Of a stretch of DNA of 64,000 nucleotides, positions 50,401 through 61,697 are shown piece by piece. Positions within the stretch are counted from its first letter, which is position 1. The number at the start of each line of letters is the position of its first letter. This stretch comes from Dirofilaria immitis (Eukaryota > Nematoda > Chromadorea > Rhabditida > Onchocercidae). The notes beneath the pieces are model-generated. The model had not been told where the DNA came from. It saw only the letters and a list, made by a program, of their open reading frames with translations, and ran no database searches. Location: assembly GCA_024305405.1 (NCBI GenBank), contig JAKNDB010000068.1, forward strand, positions 5,068,501 through 5,132,500. The letters run 5' to 3'. The position numbers and the translations under genes are program-made.

Positions 50401-50721
50401 TCTGTTCGATGACGATATAGTTGATGTAAGTGAAAGGAAGACTTTATTGAAGAGAGTTTTTGAGAAAAAGTAACTGGCGGTATTTTTCAATGACTTCGAT
50501 GACGGGAAAGAATAAAATAAAGTGAAAGCTTTGGTATATATGGTAAAATAATTTGATTTTCAGAAAATCGATCCCATGGCGATTGAAGATTTTTTGGTCT
50601 TTCGGAATGCGGTGTCCAAAAAAACAGTGAATCTGCATATATCTTATTTTATGAAGCGAGGGATACTGTGAATACAGACATCAAAGGAGGAGCTGGACAA
50701 GTTGCTAATTCTTCCATTTAG
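47416..50721 (+). CDS. usp-46: USP46/USP12-type ubiquitin-specific protease, first exon not found, seven homopolymer frameshifts
   Basis: Nine exons found: 47416-47499, 47698-47815, 48033-48155, 48613-48797, 49038-49122, 49388-49535, 49665-49806, 50282-50425 and 50564-50721, about 398 codons after repair. USP46 removes ubiquitin and, with WDR20/WDR48 partners, regulates glutamate receptors in worms. The sequence begins at [13 protein letters not shown], so only the initiator region is missing. The catalytic cysteine is in [20 protein letters not shown], the histidine in [20 protein letters not shown], and zinc cysteines in TRCLNCET and [10 protein letters not shown]. Frame breaks, each one base short: GGGG 48738-48741, AAAAA 48746-48750, TTTTT 49408-49412, GGG 49492-49494, AAAAA 49686-49690, TTTT 49797-49800 and TTTTTT 50590-50595. 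The intron after 48155 uses a GC donor. A poorly conserved linker and a short C-terminal extension make it longer than the human protein. Confidence 0.93.
48156..48157 (+). other. GC splice donor in usp-46
   Basis: GAAAATG|GCAAGT fits the GC-AG donor consensus. It gives [17 protein letters not shown] in phase. The nearby GT (GGCAA|GTACAC) would produce an immediate stop in the next exon. Confidence 0.8.
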
Positions 50722-51779
50722 TTCTTTACCTAGAAATTTTTGTTAAAAAAATATTGTAATTTATTGAATCAAGAAAGAAAACTTTTTTAGACAGTAAATT
50801 CTCAGTATTTATTGTTAATGTAAATTTACTTCATAATTTGGAAATTTAAAAAAGTATATAAAAAATGTTTTGAGGGATCCAATCGGTTCACTTTCTAGTG
50901 ACATTTAGCAATTTCAATTCAAAGCAGGCTATTAAAAAGTTTTGTCAGAGAGATGAATATTATTCGAAGCATTCTTGATCAGCGTGACAATTAAAATATA
51001 TGTTAAATAGAATATTGATTGAATCACCTTAGCTTTTGTGTATAAAATTATGAAGCAAAAGAGTCCGAGCGTATTAATTTCTCCTTCTTGGTCATTTGCA
51101 TATGTAAAATTTAAGTGAATGACAAGAAGGTAGTAAAATAAAAGTAATAAGAATTATAAGATTTTGAAAATTAAGCAAATATATCAATTTTCTAATTATT
51201 ATCCGTATGGCTTCATTTGAACATAGAATGTATTTAGGTAAGCTTATTTATATTAACGAATATAATTGCACATTAATCAAGTTCTTCTTTGAAGGAGAAA
51301 GAAAATATTGTAATTTTTGGTTTATAGCTGTGGCATTATTATAGCTTTGTACAATGTGCGATACTTTCAGGAATTTATAATTTTTCCTTTTTTCTGAAGA
51401 AGCAATGTTTTTCCTTAAAATTGCTTAACTTTGTTCGTACTTTATCCACGTGGTGATGTAATCGCTTACTGATAAATTTAAATGTCTTACATAGATAATT
51501 CGATCGTCGATACATTAACTTAATTGATGACTCAAATGGTGAACTGTAAGTTGAATGGAGACAATCATTACTTTTATTTAATAATTTCAAATTGTTTAAA
51601 TTATTAATCAGATATGAAATAATTTGACAATATTATAAACCTTATTTCAGAAAGTTGTTAAATTGTGATCAAACAGTTCTAAAACATTGTTTGAGATGAA
51701 TGGTTGACATCATGAACTTAATTCTGAAGATACTTGTTACTCTTAGCTTGAAGGCTCACATATGATTCATAAAAAGAAT

Positions 51780-52192
51780 GGAAATCTATTGCTATTTGCG
51801 TGGTAGAATTTTGGAGAGTTACGGAATGCATCAAAATAGATAGTCCGAATGAATGTTATCCTTTGTTGGAATAATGACTTCTGGAAATTCTACCAATATG
51901 ACAAGTCCATATGGGATTATATCTTCGTTGAAGTGCTGTTGCGGTGCTTGATTCGTTTCCTCTTAAATTCAAGTTAATGCTAAAAGGGGATCATTCTAGA
52001 AGATATAACACAGACAGAAATCACAAACAACGGAAGTATCTCAAGAAGACTACCACAGGAAGTGGAAGTAAAGATCAACAAAAATTTCAAAAATTTATGA
52101 AATCAACAACGTTCATGAATTCTTCGGGGAAGACTAAATATCTTAATGGTTCTCGACATCTTAATCAATGCTTGTATGTGAATGTACTATAA
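51780..52192 (+). pseudogene. Possible unidentified coding stretch with frame breaks
   Basis: Several overlapping frames each give protein-like segments: EWKSIAICVVEFWRVTECIK from about 51778, NDFWKFYQYDKSIWDYIFVE around 51873-51932, LLRCLIRFLLNSS just after, and then EDITQTEITNNGSISRRLPQ around 52000-52055. They follow one another in order but need frame changes between them, one of which could sit at the GGGG run near 51986-51989. Given that all neighbouring genes suffer homopolymer losses, this may be a short real gene with the same damage. I do not recognise a family, and chance is possible. Confidence 0.3.
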
Positions 52193-53178
52193 TCCTGAAT
52201 CATTCATCTTGAACTATGAAAATGCTTTCAATGTTTCTCTTCACAATCTCTGAAAATTCGTAAATTTAATAAACGCAGTAATATCAGCCAGATGTCCTCA
52301 TTTCGCGGTCGCCCGATGCTTCTCCATTATAAAATTTACATGTTTGTGGCATGCGGCGTGTTGTATAGTTCTATCGGTATCCTACTTTTAGAGTAGATTT
52401 TATACGGGATCAACTTTCTAGCATAATTCCTTTATATCGGACGAAAATTTCTCGAAAACATATTAGTGATAGCTTTTAATCTTTAATCTTTCAAAACAAT
52501 GTCTTTACTTCCCGTTAATTCTGAATAGTTCGAATACATTACATCTGCATATAACGTATGTCATTAGATTGTAATATATGCTGCATGCATTCATTAACTT
52601 GCCGAACATGCAAGTACCATTGTAATAATTTACGCTGCACGAAAAATGTAATGCATTACGGTTTATATAATCTGTAATCTTAAGGTTTATCAAGTTTTTA
52701 AAAAGATTTCTGATTTCATTCTGATTTTGATTCTTTCATGATTCCAGTTTCTTGATACTTCCGCTTCTTCAATAATTTTAATTCTCATTACTATTTTTTC
52801 TTTCTTTGTGTACAAATATTTATTAGCCCCTTGTAATAATAATTAATTTAAAACGTTTCAAATTGATAACATCATCTGCCAGATCTTTCATTGAATCCTT
52901 TTTTAGTTGCACTTCAAATTGATTAATATTATCAATTAAGATTTCTCATAAATAAAGTCTCTCATAAAACACCTCTCATAAATAAGTTTAAAATGAGTAA
53001 ATGTAAAAGTTACATTATTTGATATATTTGAATGTTACCTTTAAATAAATTAACATAATGTTAGAGCAAAAAGGTAGATTAAGGTTAATTACGGTCATAT
53101 ATGCATTTGCTTTCGGTATTTTTTAAAAAAATTATAAACATATATTGTCAAAATTTCCAAGTGTTATTACTGCAAACA

Positions 53179-53184
53179 TTCCAG
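53179..53184 (+). promoter_or_regulatory. Candidate spliced-leader or 5'-UTR acceptor for the Slingshot gene
   Basis: TTCCAG ends 13 bases before the ATG at 53198 with no coding exon upstream. Confidence 0.45.
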
Positions 53185-53197
53185 ATTTAATTGGATA

Positions 53198-56100
53198 ATG
53201 TCACTGGTAACGGTGCAACGTTCACCGACACCAAGTGAAAATGGAAATTTCGATCAAGCGGTAGCGAAATTATATTTCTTTAAATTTGATTTGGTTTTTT
53301 TCTTTTTTTGTATTAATATTTTGGAAAATCTGAAAAATATAATAATCGAGCAAATTTTGCTTTATTTAACCAGAAGAATTTTGAATTTTAATAGAGTTTT
53401 AATGGAATTTTCTTCTGTGATGAGAGTGATATTTATGCTTCTATTGTTTTTCAGGATATAGATGCATCCGAATGTGGTTCACCAACATTTAGAGAAACAA
53501 TTCCAAGTACAGAATGTTATTTTTATGTGAAAGGTACTGCGGTAATTTTATTACAACCCGATCGTACAAATGTTGGGCGTCATAACACTGGTGGTAAGCG
53601 TTCATTTTGGCTTTTTATTTAGCTTCGATAATTCGGATCAATGTATCGAAATAATAATAATCAATAATCTTGTATCATCAAAAAATTTTTAAGAGGTATG
53701 AATTGTCTGACGAAGGACGAAGTTTGATAAACAGTATAATAAATATGGTATATAAGAGACTGAATATAGTAAATAAGAACTGATGTGGATAAGATAGAAG
53801 GATTTCAAATAAAATTCTATCAAAGATAATTTCATCCGTAGTGGTGTATGTTTTCCTAATAGTAATTGTTATACCTAGAGTTTTAAATTGTGTTGAAATC
53901 TGATGTAATGCTTTTTTCATAACTTTTCTTATGTTTCAGGTGAAATTGAAGAACATTTGCAAGCAATGCTAAATATATTACCTCCTCAAGATAATCTTAC
54001 GATGGCTGTAAGATTACAACCAGCTACTGTTGAAGCTATCAGTTCGATAAACCATGCTCGTTATTTAGCTGTTGTATCGTCTACACGTCATCGGGAAGTT
54101 AACTTCCAGAATGTTAGAGAAGTCATTTTACTGGGCCTTGACTGTTTACCAAATAATAAAGTCGCGTAAGTTGATAGTATTTGTTGCTAATTTTATAATC
54201 ATAATTATTATATGATAAAATTCAGTATTTAAGGAAAACTGGCTTTTTGCTCTAAATGGCTGTTAATTATTTTAAATAATTAAGTTGTTTAAAAATAATG
54301 GATTACAGGATTGGTGTGACCATTCCAATTTACGCTTCAACTCGAGTGAGTTTAGATGGTGATGGTGGTGTGGTTGTTGATTTTGATTCATCATTACATA
54401 TATTCAGGCCTGTTTCTGTTCAGGCTATGTGGGCTATGTTTCAAAGATTGCATAAAGTATGTTTTATATACTTTTTATTTTTCTCTTCAATTTGACGAAA
54501 TTTTCAATTATTTTTATAGCTATTACCGACTCGCTGCTCTGAATAAAGTTTACATTGAACTAGCACTATGATGCTATGGTATTCGAAAGTATTTTATAGG
54601 AATTAATCGAAACACAGAATGCAAAAAATTCAGCGCAACAATTTGGAAAAACAGCAAAGCGTTTGATCGATTATTATAATGAGCAAGTATCATCGGACGA
54701 TGCAATAATCACAATGTGGTTTGTTACTATGTTGCATATAATAAGTTTTCTTCTGATTGATGATGATTGACGATGTTGTTGATTTGATCTTTTACCAAAT
54801 TCCTTTTATTCAAATTTTTATCACGAAAAATTATTATTAAATAATCTAAGAAACGATGAAATGTTGAAGATTAATTTTCAGAACAAAACAGTTTTCCATA
54901 GGTTCCATTTTTTGATAGTAATGGCTGTCTTGTTAACCACTCTATTACTTGGACGAAAAATTTGCAGTAATGACTTCACTGTAAAATATTTTTCCTTTTT
55001 CTAATTACAAAAAAACAAATTAAAAATTACCCAAAAAGCTTTTTAATATAAATGAAATAAAAAGAGTTTTATTGTTCGTTTCAAAAATTGATTTAGTTTT
55101 GCATTAAGTTTTGGGAATATTAAAAGTGGAACTTGACATTAAATTTAGATTCTCAGATCATTTCTTAAAATGATTTCAAATTTTAAGGGAACGTTCGACG
55201 ACATGTTGTACCAATGAAACCAGTGACGATTTAGGAGCAACAAGTGCGGATGTTGAACGACTCAGTCATGATTGTCGAAGCGATGACGATTCCGGTGATC
55301 GTTTTTATGAGATAAAATCGTTATTTTTTCTGCATAGTTATATTCATAAATTAGATATGCAATTTTCGTAAATATACTTGTCAGTTATTGCGCTTTTTTT
55401 TTGTTTTCAGTAGAGGTTCAAATTTATGAATGCTTGAAAGAGGTGATGCAAACGGTGGATCTGGATGAAGTTACAAGTAGAGATATCCGTTTAAAGGTTG
55501 GTTTTAAATTTATCCTAGAATATTAGTGTGCGTCTTTTCTTGCTTGAAGTGGGATTTAAGATAAAATATTTCAGGTAGAAGAGACTATGCATATAAAAAT
55601 GGATAAATACAAGGACTTCATCAGTCGTCAAATGATGGTTATTATGGGACAGATGGATAGAGCATCACAGATTTTTCCTTATCTTTATTTGGGTACTGAG
55701 TGGAATGCATGTGATTGGCAATGGCTTGAAAGTAATGGGTATGTAAATTAGATGCACTTAGAAAATTCAGATTGCAAGATCTGGTTTTCTGAATACTTTT
55801 TATTTTTTTTCTTTAAATGAAGCTATATATGAATGAATTCTCTTCACTTTTTGACTTTTTCATCTTATCTTTTTAGAATCAAATATATAGTCAATGTAAC
55901 GAACGAAGTGGAAAATTTTTTCCTGCTCGTTTAAAGTATCTAAAAATACGTGTTTCGGATGAAGCCAGTACTGAATTGTTGAAGTATTGGAATCAAACAA
56001 ATCAGTTTATAAGAGAAGCAAAGTAAAAATTTAATGTCTTTGGCTTTTTTGAACTTGGATTTTTTTAATTAGGGTTTTTGATAAAAATGAATAATGCTGA

Positions 56101-57948
56101 TCGTTTTTCTTTCGTTCATATTTATCTTTTCAAGAGAAAAAGGAGGTGCTGTATTAGTGCATTGCAAAAAGGTATCAGTCGATCATCATCTACAGTGATA
56201 GCTTTCGCAATGAAGGTGGGATCACGTTTATATTTATTCTTAATTTTTGCTATTTAAATATATGGAAAGCCTAAGATTGACTGTAGAAAGATTGATACAG
56301 TCTTGTGTTAATACTGCACATCGTAAATGAATGATGCCGGCTGAATTTCATTTACCTGTTCTTTATTAATCAGTATTTCTTTTATTAGGAATACGGTTGG
56401 GCACTTTCACAAGCAATGGAACACGTCAAAAATAAGAGGGGTTGTATTACACCAAATATTGGTTTTGTGGAGCAACTCAAGACATTTGAAGGTAACTTAT
56501 TATCTGCAAGAGAAATTTATTATCTCTCTTTAACTGTTTGACATGGTTTTATCCCATCAAAGACTGGTATTTTGTAGTAAAATTTTTTTGAGCAGTGTAT
56601 CAGATTCATGTATTAGTTGAAATATTAAATCAGATCATTGTTACCTAACTGCGATAACAAATGTCGTATCATTTTGACAATTTTAGGTAAACATGAAGCA
56701 GTGACATTATTACAAACATTTGACAACTTTAACTTAGTCGTGAAGTAGTGACATTATTACAAACATTTGACAACTTTAAAATGTTTTAAATAAAAGAAAA
56801 AAATAGGACTATGTGAAGGGAATTGTTTTCCGATATCTTTTATTTATTTAGAAGTCATTAGCAGTCTGAATGATGTTTGTCTCAATTCCTGATAACAGTT
56901 AACCCTAATCGAAATGTTTTACAGCATAGATGTTAGTCACCATTTACTTCAAAAACGTCTTTAAGAAAAAAATTTCTCAAAATATTATTGGAAAGATGAT
57001 TTTCTGTTAATGTTTTCGATCTCTGAAAAAATGGTCGTTTTGGCTGGCTAGTTTTTGTTGAATCATTGATGAGAAATAGAATATTGTAGGTATCAAAGCA
57101 AAGTGAAATAAAGCTACGATTTTTTTCTTCCCCTTTTTGAGAAAATATTATGTTTGAAATGATTAAAGTGAGAAAATACATGAGAATTTGATTTTTATCA
57201 CATTCTGATTCAAATGCAGTTTCGATAACAATAAAAGTGTAATCGTTAGCATCAATATTGTCGCGTCGCTAACAGAAGTAATATACAAATCATTAATGTC
57301 AAAATATTTACTTGCCTTACGTAGTTGCTATTTTAGGTATGTTACATGCTTTCAAGAAAAGAAATCAATTTGATGTTACACCATCGACATCAGTTGAACC
57401 TATTGATTCAATACGTTTTCGTCGTGTATTAGACAAAGATGATAGGAATAGTATGAATGTGAGTTTGTCTTTCTGATATTTCACTATTTGTTCTCCTCAG
57501 CTGTCGAATTCAGGTGGAGTTTTTCTCTGTATTGATTGATTTAGAGATTCTTTCCAGACGAAGCCTATAGTGAGCAATATTTTATTCATAAATTTGTCTT
57601 CTTTCCAGACGAAGCCTATAGTGAGCAATATTTTATTCATAAATTTGTCTGAAATTGACAAAAAATACTATTTTGATTTCAGAATGGGAAGTTATACGTA
57701 TTCGTAGTAAGAGTGAACAATGTGCAGCAAATATGGTCAAAAGTTTGGTTGGTAGCTTTGAAGCGAAAGGTAGAGGCGATATGCGTGACGCAAGTACGCC
57801 TCCGTTATTAGAGCGCCGGTTAAATCGGCCGTCAGTAACATTTCGGTTACAAAATATAACCGATTGGAAATTTCGGGATCGCATAACCGTTCCAGTTTCT
57901 AATAGCTGCTCGAGTCGACAAGTACGCGCACTTACCATATCGCAGTGA
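53198..57948 (+). CDS. SSH: Slingshot-type cofilin phosphatase, two homopolymer frameshifts
   Basis: Thirteen exons: 53198-53260, 53455-53593, 53940-54165, 54309-54456, 54600-54718, 55188-55294, 55411-55496, 55575-55738, 55877-56022, 56135-56215, 56389-56491, 57337-57450 and 57683-57948, about 587 residues. Slingshot dephosphorylates ADF/cofilin and so activates actin severing. The N-terminus MSLVTVQRSPTPS matches the SSH start; the SSH-N region shows VKGTAVILLQPD, then VSLDGDGGVVVDFDSSLHIF and FRPVSVQAMWAMFQ. A DEK_C-like segment (VDLDEVTSRDIRLKVEETM) precedes the phosphatase domain: GQMDRASQIFPYLYLGTEWN, IVNVTNEVENFFP and the catalytic HC-X5-R in VHCKKGISRSSSTVIAFAMK. The C-terminal tail is short and unlike vertebrate SSH. 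Six T at 55916-55921 need a seventh (ENFFPARLKYL), and five A at 56166-56170 need a sixth inside the catalytic loop. The last donor was chosen by phase. Confidence 0.93.
56694..56779. repeat. Tandem duplication, 47-base period
   Basis: TGAAGCAGTGACATTATTAC and the following ACAAACATTTGACAACTTTA recur 47 bases later with one mismatch in the matched part. It lies in an intron of the Slingshot gene. Confidence 0.88.
57548..57650. repeat. Exact tandem duplication, 51-base unit with splice-like ends
   Basis: A 51-base unit starting TTCTTTCCAGACGAAGCCTA occurs twice head to tail in the last intron of the Slingshot gene. Each copy holds TTTCCAG, twelve bases, then GTGAGC, which is the form of an acceptor, a 12-base micro-exon and a donor. 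Confidence 0.9.
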
Positions 57949-58371
57949 TATGATATTATTTCAAATTTAATGGGCTTTCTAATTCAAAATTTTTAGTCAT
58001 TTTTGAAATAGATTGTGATAGTGAGAAGGTTTTTCTGGTATAAATTTTCATCACAGAAGAGAGACGATGATGTGAGTCAACGAACGCAAATTATCGATTA
58101 CGTCTAAGATTAAGGAATAATGAATTGAAAGATGATAACTTTATCTTCATAAAACTTATACAGTTCCTCAGACCTAGTTATGCTTACATTGTTTAATGGA
58201 TATGCTGATTAAACTGAATTCGTAGTTTTTAATTTGATTTCTGGGTGCATTGAACGATTTTCACTTGAATAATGTTTGAGAAATTACATAATCATGTGAA
58301 TTATTCGATATATAATAGAAAACTGTGATTGAATTTCCCACTAACATTGCTAGTTTCTAACATCACAATCG

Positions 58372-58387
58372 TATATATATATATATA
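58372..58387. repeat. (TA)n microsatellite
   Basis: A short TA run lies about 420 bases past the Slingshot stop codon. Confidence 0.8.
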
Positions 58388-61300
58388 AAGATGATATTAA
58401 TTCGGGATAAAACTAAACATTTTTGTAGATTCCTTCAGTATTGTATATGTTCTTCTATTTTGAATTTAATTTGTTCCTGTGCTTTTGTATAAATGTATTT
58501 CGACTGGTTTTATGTTTTGTTCGACAGTATCGAAAAGCTATTGGGGATTATGTTTCTGATATAATTGTATACTTCAAGATTTCTACTTTTGATGAATTTC
58601 TTATCTGGCTTATTTGTTCAATCTATGTGCACCTTAAGAAGGTAAATATTTTCTTCAGAGCTTATCGGGTAATGATATCATTTCCTCTACTGGATATCCT
58701 TTCGGCAATGTATAGTATCCATTTGTTTGTAAGTACGACAAAAAAATATGCCCTAATCTTTAAAATTTGTTTTTGTCGCAATCTTGATTGCGCTGTAGAT
58801 TGCTCTCATTTTTACGAGGGGTTGTATTTATGTTTCATTGTGTGATATTCGAAAAATGACTTTGAAGGATTATTTCTGTATTTCTAGAATTTTAGGATAC
58901 AGAATATGAAAGTTTGGCTTTTTAAAAACTTTTTGTAAAGTCTTTTTGTAAATTTAAGCTTTTTCTTTGTTATTTTGTTAGCTACGCTAGTATATAATGT
59001 TTTTGCCTTTTGTTTTGCATTGATATTTTTTAATGAGAATTTCAATAATTGCATAATAGGATTTTCTCGGGATTATTTTTTCTTCCATGTATTATCTCGC
59101 ACTTTTTTTTAGTTTTCTGAATTTATCAATACTTCTTTTATTATGAAGGATCGTGCAAATTTTCGAAAAATAATGAGGACTTAAAAACAAAGATGAAAGG
59201 AGAGGAGTAGAGTTTTGAAGTATGAAAAATTTAACTACAACTACCTCATCCCTAAATTCCAGTCTGTTCCCTTCCATTTGCTACATATCCATTTTGGAAA
59301 TAATAAAAGCAGGGAAGAATTTCTAAATTCTACAAATATGCATTAAAAGTATTATCAGTCTTTCTTAGATGTACGAAATTTTGTTATTTGGACATGTTAA
59401 TTGAAGCTGTACTATTTCTAACTATGTCGGTATTTGTCAATTTCAATGGATGATAGAAGATAAAATAATTTGATTTTGCTCTTATGATGGTACATTTATT
59501 GATTCCTTTTCCTTTGAGGTTACGTCGAAAGATATGCCGCATCAAGTAAGGAAGATTAAAATTAAATGAAAGGCTACATATCATATTTCATATTTATTTA
59601 TTAAATTTTCCCACAATATTTGTAGAATTTCATACTATGATTGTGAATCATTTTTTTTTTATAGTTAATGCCTTTTAATTTAAAGAAATTTTTAATTTAT
59701 TTAATTTCTCTAAAATATATAGTTGGAATATTTAAGTTTTTCTAATTGAGATACTTCAGTTTTATTTATTAAGCAATTTATTGCATATAAGACATAAAAA
59801 TAGTTTCGACAATTGGTTTTTTTTAATACAATAAAATTGTTTTCTTTTATTTCCTTACAATTAAAATGAAATTTAAGAAGTCACGAGGATTTTCTTCAAT
59901 TCCATCAAAAGTATTCCGTATCAGCAATAATACTATGATTAGAAGGAAATATTTCTTACTTACTGGATAAATTCTAACTCCGTTAACTATCTTTGATGAT
60001 TATGATGGTGACATTGGATTTCTTCAAGAATTTTTGCATTGAACACATTTTACTCAAGAATGGATTCGTAAAATGCCATATAAAATTCGTTCATTATATT
60101 GAGTTTATTCATAAATGTATTTTATGACTTTTATTAGGAATCTTTACGAATAATATGAATTGAAATTCTAAAAATTTAGTAATAAAAATGGCAAAGTCTG
60201 CCATCTCTTATTCATTGTGCTTATTGTTTCCTATTGCGACTCGGTTGTTTAATTGAACAAAAATATTATATTCTACTAACTTCCTTGTGTGATCTGTGAT
60301 TTTCGAAAATTTTCGAAATAAAAATTTTCAAAGAAAAAGAAAAAAACTAGGAGAAAAGACACGCGGTTAGTTTTTATTTTGATCGGATAGTATTGTCTCA
60401 CAAATTACTAATCAGTCATCAAATTTCGAATCTTTTATTTTTCTCAATTATTGATAAATATCAAAAATTAGTTGAAAAGATAATCGAAAATTGAAATGCA
60501 ATTTTTATTGCAAATTTATTGCACCTATTTAATAATTACATAAATCGATTCAATTTTAAATTTGAAAAGAAAAAAGATTAAATTTTATTAAATGGATTTA
60601 TTGCCTGAAAATAAATGAAAATGGAAAAATTAGAAAAAGAAATGAAAAATTCTATTACTATTTTTTTCGTCTTTTTTAAATAAAAATTTAAAATCAAAAT
60701 AATAAGTGTGTAAATGAATTTTTTTTCGCTTTGGTTTATAATATTTTCATATAGATATTTGTAATGCTGAAATAACAAAAATAAATTGATAAATTTCAAC
60801 AGTTATGCGAAATTCATAAAATGAAGCCTGATCAAATGATCAATGATTTTCACTTCCAGGTCATAATTTAGTTTAACTGTGTACTGAATTAATTTCATAT
60901 ATAAGATAATCAGATACGTAGATAAAACAAAGAATGTTGTTCGATAAATACAAATTATTTTTATCAAATATATTTTTGAAAAGAGCATGTAAATCCATGT
61001 TTTTTTTTTTATTCAAAATTATATAGGATTTTTTTAAATTGCATTCATATCATGTCATATCACATTATATATCATATCAATCATGCGTATATATTTATAT
61101 GATATGATTATTATCAATATATATTTAAATTCCTTGATTCATTGATAATTTATCATTACTAATATTTTCATTCCCTCTTGCTTATTCATCATTTGTATAA
61201 TATATCAGGCGTATTTTTTCTTATTTCAAATTTCATCTAACTTTTTTGCATGCTATTTCATTGAAAATTTCATTTCAGATGCTATCATCAATCATCGGCT

Positions 61301-61557
61301 TGCTTATTTTTTAAATTTAAGTTTAGCTTAATATATATTACGTTGTTATTTTTTTTTCTTTCTTCTATTATTTTTAAACTTTCTCATTCTTTCGTTTCTG
61401 GCCTTTTGTTATTATTTCTCATTGTTTATCCTGCCGAAAAGTGTAAATATTTGGATAAAGAAGGGGAGGGGAGGGGAAGCAAAACAGACGATAGAAAAAC
61501 ATATAGTTCAAATAAACAAAATATGATAAATTCATTTACTTTTATATGTATTCATTC

Positions 61558-61697
61558 GTATGTATGTCCGTATGTATATATGTATGTGTATGTGCATGTA
61601 TATATATATAGGTGTATGTATGTGTCTATGTGCGTAGTATGTATGTATGTGTGTGTATGTATATATATATATGTGTGTGTGTGTATGTATATATGTG
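61558..61697. repeat. Mixed TATG/TA/TG microsatellite
   Basis: About 140 bases are made of TATG, TGTG and TATA units with point interruptions. Confidence 0.9.

Larger units (their letters stand above)
50722..53197. other. Long gap between usp-46 and the Slingshot gene
   Basis: About 2.5 kb. Most is AT-rich and featureless. A less A/T-rich, coding-looking but frame-broken stretch at about 51780-52192 is listed separately. A TTCCAG at 53179-53184 precedes the next ATG. Confidence 0.45.

Noticed and set aside
17739..56170. True pseudogenes or programmed frameshifting as the cause of the frame breaks
   Set aside because: Breaks affect nine unrelated genes, always by one lost base in a run, with no accumulated substitutions at catalytic residues; programmed frameshifting would not recur seven times in one gene.
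58441..58845. A 134-residue open frame past the Slingshot gene
   Set aside because: It begins at TTG, is extremely rich in F, I, Y, L and C as expected of T-rich DNA, and has no recognisable domain.
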